Shown here in pieces: positions 32,201 to 39,866 of a DNA stretch of 64,000 nucleotides. The stretch spans positions 1 to 64,000 of the forward strand of contig CAKTMF010000001.1 of the NCBI GenBank assembly GCA_934573855.1, in the 5' to 3' direction. The stretch comes from an uncultured Oscillospiraceae bacterium (lineage in GTDB: Bacteria > Bacillota > Clostridia > Oscillospirales > Oscillospiraceae). Made by a program: the position numbers and the translations under genes. Under the pieces are notes generated by a model. The model did not search any database and had not been told where the DNA came from. It saw only the letters and a list, made by a program, of their open reading frames with translations. Each line of letters begins with the position of its first letter. Position 1 is the first letter of the stretch.

Positions 32201-32707
32201 TCACTTCCGGGAGCCGTACCAGTCGAGTACGGCTCTGAGATTTTCGGGTCTGACGCGCTCGCCTCCGTGGAGGAGCATGTCGAGAAGATCGTCCTCCTCC
32301 GCCGTGCGGCCCCCCTTGGCGGCAAGGCTCCTGCCCACCGTCTTTACCATTATCTCCATCGCGGGCCGGTAGACGCCGTGCAGCTTCTTCACGTCAAAAT
32401 TGCCCTGCAGGGTGAAGAGCGGGATGTCCGCGCCGACGGACGTTTTCCTGCGTACCTCGGCGGTCTGCGTACCGGTCTGACCCATGCCCACGCCGCAGAC
32501 GGCGCGGACGGTATAGCTCCTTGCAGCGGCGGCGTAGCCCTTGACCGTGCCGGCCATTATCCAGCCCAGATAGATGACCTCCGCGCCCGCCGGGACGGCG
32601 TTCTTGGCCTCCGCAAGCGAGTATGCCGGCAGACCGGTTTCGCGGGAGAGCAGCCTTGCGTAACGCTCCGTGCTGCCGGAGTTGGTGGTGTAAATTATCG
32701 CGTTCAT
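32201..32707 (-). CDS. Flavodoxin-domain protein
   Basis: 168 aa from the ATG at 32707 (GAGGAC upstream); a longer frame starts in the KTR gene spacer. The N-terminal AIIYTTNSGSTERYARLLS is the FMN phosphate-binding loop (T-x-S-G-x-T). EVIYLGWIMAGTVKGY and VCGVGMGQTG fit HemG-like flavodoxin-domain proteins. The role is not known: it could supply electrons to an unknown reductase in the operon. Only 20 nt separate it from the Vat-like gene. Confidence 0.82.
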   Translation of the reverse strand: MNAIIYTTNSGSTERYARLLSRETGLPAYSLAEAKNAVPAGAEVIYLGWIMAGTVKGYAAAARSYTVRAVCGVGMGQTGTQTAEVRRKTSVGADIPLFTLQGNFDVKKLHGVYRPAMEIMVKTVGRSLAAKGGRTAEEDDLLDMLLHGGERVRPENLRAVLDWYGSRK

Positions 32708-32767
32708 AATGTCCTCTTTTCGCAAAAATAAGCAGCGCATGACCGGATATATGATCTGCACTGCGTC

Positions 32768-32947
32768 TCAGCGTCTGGCGTCTCCTGTTTCAATGATGAA
32801 ATTCTTCGCGTTTATGACGCTCTCCTGCCGGCACTTGGGGCAGAAGAGAGGCAGAGCCTTCAGCTCAGTTTCACGCAGCAGCTGCAAACGGGTCTTTGCA
32901 CCGCAGTACGGGCAAAGGACCCAGCGCTTTTCTTCCGCGTCCAACAT
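32768..32947 (-). CDS. Cysteine-rich KTR-domain zinc-ribbon protein
   Basis: 59 aa from the ATG at 32947, the first good methionine; GGAGG is present but 13 nt upstream. The sequence KRWVLCPYCGAKTRLQL, then FCPKCRQES, is the Cys-rich KTR domain: two C-x2-C knuckles plus the K-T-R triad that gives the family its name. Such small proteins are common beside resistance and conjugative-element cargo. It opens the minus-strand operon, directly after the promoter/operator at 33000-33046. Confidence 0.78.
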   Translation of the reverse strand: MLDAEEKRWVLCPYCGAKTRLQLLRETELKALPLFCPKCRQESVINAKNFIIETGDARR

Positions 32948-32999
32948 AGTTATATATGTACCTCCGCCGGACGGCCGTAATGAGCGGGGATAAAACAGT

Positions 33000-33046
33000 G
33001 ACCGTTCGGTAACCGCTATTATAGTTACCGAACGGTCGGTTGTCAA
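33000..33046 (-). promoter_or_regulatory. Strong promoter with TetR-type inverted repeats
   Basis: Minus-strand -35 TTGACA (33046-33041), 17-bp spacer, -10 TATAAT (33023-33018). GACCGTTCGGTAAC (33000-33013) and GTTACCGAACGGTC (33024-33037) are perfect 14-bp arms flanking the -10, and the right arm continues to an internal ACCG...CGGT. It drives the KTR-flavodoxin-Vat-hydrolase-Cat operon. No TetR-type gene is in the window. Confidence 0.8.
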
Positions 33047-33058
33047 GAAAATATTTCT

Positions 33059-33739
33059 TTATATTTCCGCCTTGAAATACTGCGGGTATGTTTCGCGTAT
33101 GGCCGAGGTGTCGATCTTGTAGCGGTCAAGGTGCTTTTTGATAAGATCGCTCGCGCCCTCCTTGTCCTTCGCCTCGATCAGGGCGAGGAGCGCCTCGTGA
33201 TCGGCCACGATCCTTGAGTTCTTCACGGAGACGAGGGCAAGATGCCTCGCCCGGTCAAAATGTATCGAGAGATTTTTCATCATGTCGTATATCTGCGGCA
33301 TTTTCGCGATGGAGTAGAGCTTGGCGTGAAAGGCGTCGTCAAGACTCATAAGGCTCTCGTAATTCTTCTCAAGGTAGAACTTCTGCAGGCTGACGTTCTC
33401 GCGCAGAGCCTCGATATCCTCCGGCCCGGCCATATCGCACACGAGCTTGATTATTTCGCACTCGAGGATGTGGCGCATGAAGCGCGCCTCCTCCACAAGG
33501 TCGCAGTCGATGGGGGCGACCACGCTGCGCTTTTGAGGGTGGACCTCAATTATCTTCACCTTGGAAAGCTCGATGAGCGCCTCGCGCACGGGCGTGCGTG
33601 AAAGTCCCATCTCTGCGGCCAGCTCGTTTTCGCTTATGAGGCTCCCCGGAGCAAGCTCAAGACGGATTATATTGTCCTTTATCATACGCAGAGCATAGTC
33701 GCGCCCGGTCTCCCTCGCGTCGCGTTCTGTGAGTTTCAT
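33059..33739 (-). CDS. GntR-family (FadR/FCD) transcriptional regulator
   Basis: 226 aa from the ATG at 33739, which has GGAGG 7 nt upstream; the GTG at 33745 is too close to it. The N-terminal winged helix contains SENELAAEMGLSRTPVREAL. The C-terminal FCD ligand domain includes the metal-binding-type acidic and His residues (FMRHILECEII, DDAFHAKL, DHEALLALIEAKD). It is divergent from the KDPG aldolase gene, whose promoter carries the palindrome TTCTTGTATACAAGAA, a plausible binding site. Likely ligand: a sugar acid or aldonate intermediate (inference). Confidence 0.9.
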   Translation of the reverse strand: MKLTERDARETGRDYALRMIKDNIIRLELAPGSLISENELAAEMGLSRTPVREALIELSKVKIIEVHPQKRSVVAPIDCDLVEEARFMRHILECEIIKLVCDMAGPEDIEALRENVSLQKFYLEKNYESLMSLDDAFHAKLYSIAKMPQIYDMMKNLSIHFDRARHLALVSVKNSRIVADHEALLALIEAKDKEGASDLIKKHLDRYKIDTSAIRETYPQYFKAEI

Positions 33740-33865
33740 GTACACGCCTCCAAGTCCCGATCAGTATATAAATTAGCATATATTATGTTCCTGCGCTTGT
33801 CAAGCGAAAGGGCGTTACGACAAGTTGCACATAATTTACTGAAAAGAATTGTGAAATATAACGTG

Positions 33866-33894
33866 TTGCATTCTTGTATACAAGAATATATAAT
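33866..33894 (+). promoter_or_regulatory. kdgA promoter with GntR-type operator
   Basis: -35 TTGCAT (33866-33871), 17-bp spacer, -10 TATAAT (33889-33894). A perfect 16-bp palindrome TTCTTGTATACAAGAA (33871-33886) fills the spacer and resembles FadR-family half sites (TTGTA/TACAA). Confidence 0.75.
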
Positions 33895-33934
33895 AGCAAT
33901 TGCCTGATGGTAAAACCAATAAGGAGAATTACGG

Positions 33935-34897
33935 ATGAACGGGACCCTGAGAAAGATATATGAAATAGGCATCGTGCCTGTGATCGCCATAGATGACGCG
34001 GAAAAAGCAGTGCCTCTGGCGCAGGCTCTTGTAAAGGGCGGACTGAACGCGGCGGAGATAACCTTCCGCACCGACGCCGCCGAAGCGGCCATGCGCGCCA
34101 TCATTGAAAACGTGCCTGAAATGCTCGTCGGCGCCGGTACCGTTCTGACGAAGGAGCAGCTGGACCGCGCGCTTGACGCCGGGGCAAAGTTCATTGTTTC
34201 TCCCGGCTTTAACCCCGACATGGTCAGATACGGTATTTCAAAGGGCGCGCTCATGCTGCCGGGTACGGCCACGGGCGGCGAGATGGAGCAGGCGATGGCT
34301 CTCGGCCTCGAGGCGGTGAAGTTCTTCCCCGCCGAGCAGAACGGGGGACTCACAAAGCTCAAGGCTCTGGCCGGCCCGTACAGGAGCCTTAAATGGCTGC
34401 CGACCGGCGGCATAAACGAAAAGAACCTGAACGATTACCTGAGCTTCGATCAGATACTGGCCTGCGGCGGAACATGGATGGTAAAGAAGAGCCTGATCGA
34501 GGCGGAGCGCTGGGATGAGATAGAGCGCCTCAGCCGCGCGGCGGTCAGGGCCATGCTCGACTTCTCGCTCATGCACGTCGGTATCAACTGCGCCGACGGC
34601 GCGGAGGCGGAGCGCACGGCAAAGCTCCTGTGTACGCTTTTCGACCTCGACTACAAGCCCGGCAATTCTTCCGTTTTCGCCGGGGCCGCGGTGGAGTGCA
34701 TGAGGAAGCCCTATCTCGGCACGAACGGTCATATTGCCATCGGCACTTCAAATGTTGACCGCGCGGTCGCGCACCTGACGCGGCTCGGCGTGGAGTTTGA
34801 CGAGACCACCTGCAGAAGGGACGCCTCCGGGAGCATAAAAACGATATATCTCAAGGGTGATTTTTCCGGCTTCGCCGTACATCTTGTTAAGAAATAA
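33935..34897 (+). CDS. kdgA: KDPG/KHG aldolase fused to a VOC-like C-terminal domain
   Basis: 320 aa. The first ~205 residues are a KDPG aldolase: GIVPVIAIDD, AEITFRTDAA, the GAGTVLTKEQ loop, FIVSPGFNPD, VKFFPAEQNGG with the Schiff-base Lys in V-K-F-F-P, and WLPTGGINEKNL. The C-terminal ~110 residues (HVGINCADGAEAERTAKLL and onwards, ending FAVHLVKK) look like a glyoxalase/VOC half-module without an obvious full metal site. Cleaves 2-keto-3-deoxy-6-phosphogluconate to pyruvate and G3P. First gene of an operon with kdgK. Confidence 0.88.
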   Translation: MNGTLRKIYEIGIVPVIAIDDAEKAVPLAQALVKGGLNAAEITFRTDAAEAAMRAIIENVPEMLVGAGTVLTKEQLDRALDAGAKFIVSPGFNPDMVRYGISKGALMLPGTATGGEMEQAMALGLEAVKFFPAEQNGGLTKLKALAGPYRSLKWLPTGGINEKNLNDYLSFDQILACGGTWMVKKSLIEAERWDEIERLSRAAVRAMLDFSLMHVGINCADGAEAERTAKLLCTLFDLDYKPGNSSVFAGAAVECMRKPYLGTNGHIAIGTSNVDRAVAHLTRLGVEFDETTCRRDASGSIKTIYLKGDFSGFAVHLVKK

Positions 34898-34908
34898 GGA
34901 GAAAAACA

Positions 34909-35931
34909 GTGTCTAAAGTCGTCACCTTCGGCGAGATCATGCTTCGTCTCGCGCCGAACGGTTTTTACAGATTTTTTCAGAACGATCAGTTCCAGGCCAC
35001 GTTCGGCGGCGGAGAGGCAAACGTAGCCGTTTCGCTCGCGAACTTCGGCGAGGAGGTGAGCTTCGTGACGAAGCTCCCCGCCCACGCGATAGGTCAGGCG
35101 GCGGTAAATTCTCTGCGCGGCTTCGGCGTCGGCACCGATGACATCGTCCGCGGCGGAGAGAGAGTCGGGATATATTATCTCGAAAAGGGCGCAAGTCAGC
35201 GCGGGAGCGTCTGCATTTACGACAGGGCGAACTCCGCGATACAGCTTGCCCGGCCGGAGGATTTCGACTGGGACAGAATATTCGAGGGCGCGGACTGGTT
35301 CCACTTCACCGGCATAACTCCGGCGCTCGGTGAAAACCTTGTCGCGATATGCGCTGAGGCCTGCGCCGCCGCGAAGGCGAGGGGAGTAAAGATATCCTGT
35401 GACCTCAATTATCGCGGCAAGCTCTGGACGCGTGAGCAGGCCCGCCGGGCCATGACCGAGCTGTGCAAATATGTCGACGTCTGCATTTCCAACGAGGAGG
35501 ACGCGAAGGACGTATTCGGCATAGAGGCCGAGGGCAGCGATATATACGGCGGAAGGCTCAATAAGGACGGCTACAAGTCCGTTTCCCGCCAGCTCACGGA
35601 GAAGTTCGGCTTTGAAAAGGTGGCCATCACGCTGCGCACGTCCATCTCCGCCTCCGACAACGACTGGGCCGGCATGCTCTACGACGGCGGTGAGTGCTAC
35701 TTCTCAAAGGAGTACCACCTGCACATAGTCGACCGCGTAGGCGGCGGCGACAGCTTCGGCGCGGGACTGATATACGCGCTCAGACACGGCAGGGACTCCC
35801 AGGCGGCGATAGAGTTTGCTGCGGCGGCGTCCGCGCTCAAGCACTCCGTTGAGGGAGACTTCAACCGCGTGAGCGTAGCCGAGGTCGAAAAGCTGGCCGG
35901 CGGAGACGGCTCCGGCCGTGTCCAGAGATGA
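34909..35931 (+). CDS. kdgK: 2-keto-3-deoxygluconate kinase (PfkB family)
   Basis: 340 aa, GTG start at 34909. Phosphorylates KDG to KDPG, the substrate of the aldolase encoded 11 nt upstream. PfkB features: FGEIMLRLAPNGFYRF, FGGGEANVAVSLANFG (signature 1) and DRVGGGDSFGAGLIYAL (signature 2 with catalytic Asp in GGDSFGAG). Substrate-pocket-like YYLEKGASQRGS is present. No defect is visible. A 308-bp gap follows, with two similar palindromes and a promoter. Confidence 0.9.
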   Translation: MSKVVTFGEIMLRLAPNGFYRFFQNDQFQATFGGGEANVAVSLANFGEEVSFVTKLPAHAIGQAAVNSLRGFGVGTDDIVRGGERVGIYYLEKGASQRGSVCIYDRANSAIQLARPEDFDWDRIFEGADWFHFTGITPALGENLVAICAEACAAAKARGVKISCDLNYRGKLWTREQARRAMTELCKYVDVCISNEEDAKDVFGIEAEGSDIYGGRLNKDGYKSVSRQLTEKFGFEKVAITLRTSISASDNDWAGMLYDGGECYFSKEYHLHIVDRVGGGDSFGAGLIYALRHGRDSQAAIEFAAAASALKHSVEGDFNRVSVAEVEKLAGGDGSGRVQR

Positions 35932-35960
35932 TCTGCGGACAGCGTGGAAACTGCCCCATA

Positions 35961-35976
35961 AATTGGTCAGCCAATT
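35961..35976. promoter_or_regulatory. Palindrome AATTGG-N4-CCAATT
   Basis: A 6-bp-arm inverted repeat just after kdgK that resembles the candidate GntR operator at 36163-36175. Confidence 0.3.
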
Positions 35977-36100
35977 TCGCGAGACGGGCAAGGCTTATGC
36001 GGGGACCGCGGTTTTGAACCTTACCGAAAAGTTCAGATTTTTTACGGGGTTTATGTTAAAAACTACAAAAAATTACCATATAAATTGTAAATTTCTACAG

Positions 36101-36129
36101 TTTACAGCGAAATTTCTTTATGCTATCCT
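36101..36129 (+). promoter_or_regulatory. Promoter of Gfo/Idh-BKACE-ABC operon
   Basis: -35 TTTACA (36101-36106), 17-bp spacer, -10 TATCCT (36124-36129). Confidence 0.55.
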
Positions 36130-36162
36130 AACACCGACACGGCAGCAAACACTAAGAACGAA

Positions 36163-36175
36163 TTGGTCATACCAA
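36163..36175. promoter_or_regulatory. Candidate GntR/FadR-type operator
   Basis: TTGGT-CAT-ACCAA, the PdhR/LldR-like pattern TGGT-N3-ACCA, about 30 bp after the expected transcript start. The GntR gene at 37391 in the same operon is the likely partner. Confidence 0.5.
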
Positions 36176-36239
36176 AAGTGACCAGTACCGAATATCGGAC
36201 AGGTGCTGCCGCGATTCCAAAAGCAAAGGGGAAAGAAAA

Positions 36240-37355
36240 ATGAGAACGATCAACGTTGCCGTGATAGGCGCAGGCTGGTTCGGAGATGTGCATTCCGAAT
36301 GCTATCTGCGTGCGCAGAGCATGCTGCCCGATGTGAAGATCAATCTTCACACCGTGGTCGATATTTACGAGCCGGCCGCGATAAAGTGCAAGGAGAAGTA
36401 CGGCTTCGACCATTACACGACCGACTGGCACGAGGTCATCGACGACCCCGAGATAGATCTGGTCGACGTCTGCACGGACAATAAGTTCCACCGCGAAATG
36501 TCCGTCGCCGCCATCGAGCGCGGAAAGCATGTTTTCTGCGAGAAGCCCCTTGCCGATACCGTCGAGGACGCGGAGGAGATGACGGACGCCGCCGAGAAGG
36601 CGGGCGTTACCAACATGGTCGACTTCCACTACAGGAAGATACCCGCGCTCGCGCAGCTGCACGATCTTATCCAGGCCGGTGAGCTTGGCCGCATATACCA
36701 CATCAAGGGCATGTTCCTTCAGGACTTCGGCTTTGATTCCCCGATGACATGGCGCTTTAAGAAGGCGCTCTCCGGCGGCGGCAGCATCGTCACGATGGGT
36801 TCCCATGTGATCGACGCCGTGCGCTATCTCGTCGGCGAGATCGACGAGGTCTGCTCGGTAGGCGAGACGTTTATCGAGAAGAGGACCGACCCCAATACCG
36901 GCAAGGAGGACAGCTGCGACGTTGACGACGCGATGACGGTGCTGCTGAAGTTCAAAAACGGCGCTATCGGCATGCTGATGACTTCGTGGCTCGCCCACGG
37001 CTGCCGCCACCATCACGAGCTTGAGGTCTACGGCGAAAAGGGCAGCGCCAAGTTCAACAGCGAGCGCCTGAACGAGCTGGAGCTCTGGCTCGACGACCCC
37101 AAGAGTCCCCTGAACGGCAAAAAGACCGTCCTCATCGGCCGCGGCAATCCTTACGGTGAGCTGTTCAACCTGAAAACGGGAATGGGAGTGGGCGTAAAGG
37201 AGTCCATAACCATCCAGATGAGAGACATGATCGAGGGAATAGTCACCGGCAAGGACGAGACGCCCTCCTTCCACGACGGCATGATGGCCGTCAAGGTCAC
37301 GTCGGCCATTATAAAGGCCGCGGATACCCACACCTGGGTAAAGGTACCCGAATAA
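36240..37355 (+). CDS. Gfo/Idh/MocA-family NAD(P)-dependent oxidoreductase
   Basis: 371 aa. The N-terminal VAVIGAGWFGDVH is the Rossmann motif (GxGxxG). VCTDNKFHREMSVAAIERGKHVFCEKPLADT has the EKP signature with the catalytic Lys. The C-terminal alpha/beta domain has GGSIVTMGSHVIDAVRYLVG with the conserved GxHxxD catalytic His region. Family members oxidise inositols, sugars or sugar acids at a single hydroxyl. It is first in a run with a GntR regulator, SDR, BKACE and ABC importer, so it probably starts catabolism of a sugar-like compound. Confidence 0.9.
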   Translation: MRTINVAVIGAGWFGDVHSECYLRAQSMLPDVKINLHTVVDIYEPAAIKCKEKYGFDHYTTDWHEVIDDPEIDLVDVCTDNKFHREMSVAAIERGKHVFCEKPLADTVEDAEEMTDAAEKAGVTNMVDFHYRKIPALAQLHDLIQAGELGRIYHIKGMFLQDFGFDSPMTWRFKKALSGGGSIVTMGSHVIDAVRYLVGEIDEVCSVGETFIEKRTDPNTGKEDSCDVDDAMTVLLKFKNGAIGMLMTSWLAHGCRHHHELEVYGEKGSAKFNSERLNELELWLDDPKSPLNGKKTVLIGRGNPYGELFNLKTGMGVGVKESITIQMRDMIEGIVTGKDETPSFHDGMMAVKVTSAIIKAADTHTWVKVPE

Positions 37356-37390
37356 TACCGGGCCTTTATTGCAGCAGGGAGGGTCACTGA

Positions 37391-38131
37391 ATGACAGCCG
37401 ATACTCAGCTTGCCGGAAGGGCAAGGAAGACCAAGGCCGACGAGGCCATGAACGCGATACTCAGGTATATCAAGGCAAATGACCTGAAGATGGGCGAGAG
37501 GCTCCCCTCCGAGCGTGAGATGACCGAGATGTTTTCGATAGGACGCGCGTCCATCCGCGAGGCGATAAAGGTCCTGTGCATGATGAACATCCTCGAGGTA
37601 CATCCGCAGGGCGGCACGTTCATCTCGACCTTCAGCGCAAATTCATCCTACGACCAGTTCAGGCTTTTCCTCCAGTCAGGCCATATCAATATGGAGGAGA
37701 TATTCGAGACGAGGCTCATCCTTGAGACGGAGTGTATAGCTCTCGCGGCGAAGAATATCACCGACGAGCAGCTCAAGACGATAAGAAAGAACATCTCCGC
37801 CGTAGACGTGGAGAACGCCGAGGGCTTTGCCGAGGCGGACAGGGCGCTGCACGATACGATCTACGCCGCCACGGGCAACCGCGCGCTCGAATACCTTATG
37901 CAGACGGTCAAGATGTGGACAGTCGTGAGCCAGAGCTTCACGAACACCTTTGAAGAGGTGAGAAGGATCGTCCACAGGGACCATCAGGACATCTACAACG
38001 CGCTGAGCCGGCGCGACGCCGAGCTCAGCCGCGAGGCAATGAGAAAACATATCATGCATGTGGACAGAATACAGCAGGTGAGCAACACCGTCATGCGCAC
38101 GGAGCTTGCGAAGCTGCTGGACAAGGACTGA
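37391..38131 (+). CDS. GntR-family (FadR/FCD) transcriptional regulator
   Basis: 246 aa. ATG after GGGAGGGTCACTGA. The winged helix is seen in GERLPSEREMTEMFSIGRASIREAIKVL and EVHPQGGTFIS. The FCD domain carries FETRLILETECIALAA, LHDTIYAATGN and HRDHQDIYNALSRRD, with the usual metal-binding Asp/His positions. It lies inside the catabolic operon it probably regulates and could bind the TTGGT-CAT-ACCAA site at 36163. Confidence 0.9.
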   Translation: MTADTQLAGRARKTKADEAMNAILRYIKANDLKMGERLPSEREMTEMFSIGRASIREAIKVLCMMNILEVHPQGGTFISTFSANSSYDQFRLFLQSGHINMEEIFETRLILETECIALAAKNITDEQLKTIRKNISAVDVENAEGFAEADRALHDTIYAATGNRALEYLMQTVKMWTVVSQSFTNTFEEVRRIVHRDHQDIYNALSRRDAELSREAMRKHIMHVDRIQQVSNTVMRTELAKLLDKD

Positions 38132-38156
38132 GCCGGCATGAGGAAAGGTTGATCAT

Positions 38157-38909
38157 ATGGACTTTACAGGCAAAACGGTAATAGTGACCGGCGCCGGCGC
38201 CGGTATGGGCAGAGCCGCCGCGCTGGGCTTCGCGAGACTGGGCGCGTCGCTGGTCGTGAACTCCGTTTCCGACTCCGCGGCGAAGGTCCGCGACGAGCTG
38301 ACCGCGCAGGGATATCCCGCCATATTCGTCAAGGCCGACGTATCCGAGAGCGAGGGCGCGAAAAGCCTTATCGACGCGGCCGTCAAGGCCTACGGCGGTA
38401 TCGACGTGCTGGTGAACGCGGCCGGAGTCGTCGCGAACGGAAGCGTCGAGGCGTGCGACGAGGCGACATGGGATAACTCCATGAAGGTGAACGTTAAGAG
38501 CGTCTACCTCACCTCCCGCCTTGCACTGCCCTATCTCAGGGAGAGAAAGGGCGTCATCGTCAATATAACCTCCACCGTCGCGATAAAGGGCGTGGCGAAC
38601 CGCGCGGCATACAGCGCGACAAAGGGAGCCATCCTCTCGCTCTCAAGATCCATGGCCGCCGAGTATATAGGCGAGGGCATAAGAGTCAACTGCGTCTGCC
38701 CCGGCACCGTGGAGAGCGAGTCGTTCAAGCGCAGAGTCGCGGCCTCTCCCGACCCAGAGAAGGCGATGAAGGACTTCGTCGCGAGACAGCCCATGGGCCG
38801 TCTGGGTACCCCTGAGGAGCTTGCCGAGGCGATACTGTTCGCCGCCTCCCCGGACGTTACCTTCATGACCGGCGCGAACATAGTCGTCGACGGCGGCATG
38901 ACCATCTGA
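38157..38909 (+). CDS. Short-chain dehydrogenase/reductase (SDR)
   Basis: 250 aa. VIVTGAGAGMGRAAALGF is the cofactor site (TGxxxGxG), and LVVNSVSD, without an arginine, suggests NAD. NAAGVVANGS is the NNAG-like motif. NITSTVAIKG supplies the catalytic Ser and AAYSATKGAIL the Y-x3-K. The C-terminal TFMTGANIVVDGGMTI is typical of FabG/glucose-dehydrogenase-like SDRs. It sits between GntR and BKACE and could oxidise a hydroxyl to produce the beta-keto acid cleaved by BKACE. Confidence 0.92.
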   Translation: MDFTGKTVIVTGAGAGMGRAAALGFARLGASLVVNSVSDSAAKVRDELTAQGYPAIFVKADVSESEGAKSLIDAAVKAYGGIDVLVNAAGVVANGSVEACDEATWDNSMKVNVKSVYLTSRLALPYLRERKGVIVNITSTVAIKGVANRAAYSATKGAILSLSRSMAAEYIGEGIRVNCVCPGTVESESFKRRVAASPDPEKAMKDFVARQPMGRLGTPEELAEAILFAASPDVTFMTGANIVVDGGMTI

Positions 38910-38959
38910 TAAACACGTTCAAAAACATATTTTTATAAAACTTGAAAAGGAGAAACAAG

Positions 38960-39781
38960 ATGGATCCGTTAATTATCGTTGCGACCCCGAATAACTGCTG
39001 GCTGCACCCCGATACCAAGTATCCCAAGACCGTCGAAGAGCTGGTCGAGGAATCCGTGAAGTGCCGCGAGGCGGGAGCTGCCGTACTGCATACCCACGGC
39101 CTTGCCGACATCGGCGAGGATTGCTGCACCAAGGGCGTCGGCAAGTGGGTCGAGGTAGTCGAAAAGTGCCGCGCCGAGTCCGGCCTCCTTATCCAAAGCG
39201 GCATGTCCACCCTTACCTTTGAGCAGCGTATCGACGCCTTCAAGGCAAAGTCCGACATGGTCTCCATCATCCTCAACCATCACGACGAGGACTTCGCACA
39301 GTGCAATACCGACGTTCTCCACCCGATGGAGGAGTTGGTCGATTACGCAGTCAAGTGCCGCGAGTACCGCGTGAAGCCCGAGTTCGAGATCTGGCACTCC
39401 GGCTCCATCTGGAACCTCAACGCCCTGATCGAGAAGGACCTGCTTGACGGTCCCTACATCAACACTCTGTTCTTCGGCTGGCCCGGCGGAACGTGGTCTC
39501 CTCCCACCGTGCAGGAGTATCTCTATCGCCGCAGCCTCATGCCCGCCAACTGCAAGTGCGTCGTCTCCATCATGGAGGAACCCCAGATGGATATTCTCGT
39601 CGCGGCTATCCGCAACGGCGACGGCGTGCGCGTCGGCACCGAGGACTACCCCTACAATCAGCAGGGCAAGCTCTGCGAGGCGCACGAGCTGGTCAAGGAG
39701 ATCGCGGACATTTCCCGTTCCCTCGGCCGCGAGGTCGCGACGCCCGAGCAGGCAAGAGAGATACTCGGCATATATGCCTGA
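38960..39781 (+). CDS. Beta-keto acid cleavage enzyme (BKACE, DUF849 family)
   Basis: 273 aa from the ATG at 38960 (AAGGAGAAACAAG upstream). BKACE enzymes condense acetyl-CoA with a beta-keto acid and cleave it to acetoacetate and a CoA ester. The zinc ligands H44 and H46 (VLHTHG) and E228-D229 in GVRVGTEDYP, with R224, match the family's catalytic set. The N-terminal ATPNNCW loop and FGWPGGTWSPPT are family-like but differ from the 3-keto-5-aminohexanoate enzyme, so the substrate may be new. It is the only BKACE gene in the cluster and directly precedes a sugar-type ABC transporter. Confidence 0.88.
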   Translation: MDPLIIVATPNNCWLHPDTKYPKTVEELVEESVKCREAGAAVLHTHGLADIGEDCCTKGVGKWVEVVEKCRAESGLLIQSGMSTLTFEQRIDAFKAKSDMVSIILNHHDEDFAQCNTDVLHPMEELVDYAVKCREYRVKPEFEIWHSGSIWNLNALIEKDLLDGPYINTLFFGWPGGTWSPPTVQEYLYRRSLMPANCKCVVSIMEEPQMDILVAAIRNGDGVRVGTEDYPYNQQGKLCEAHELVKEIADISRSLGREVATPEQAREILGIYA

Positions 39782-39866
39782 CCCCGTCGCGGCGCGTTTT
39801 GCGGCGCCCGAAGGTCACCGGCTTTTTTCACCCCGACAGAAAAGGAAAGTATAAGGTGCATTGCGT

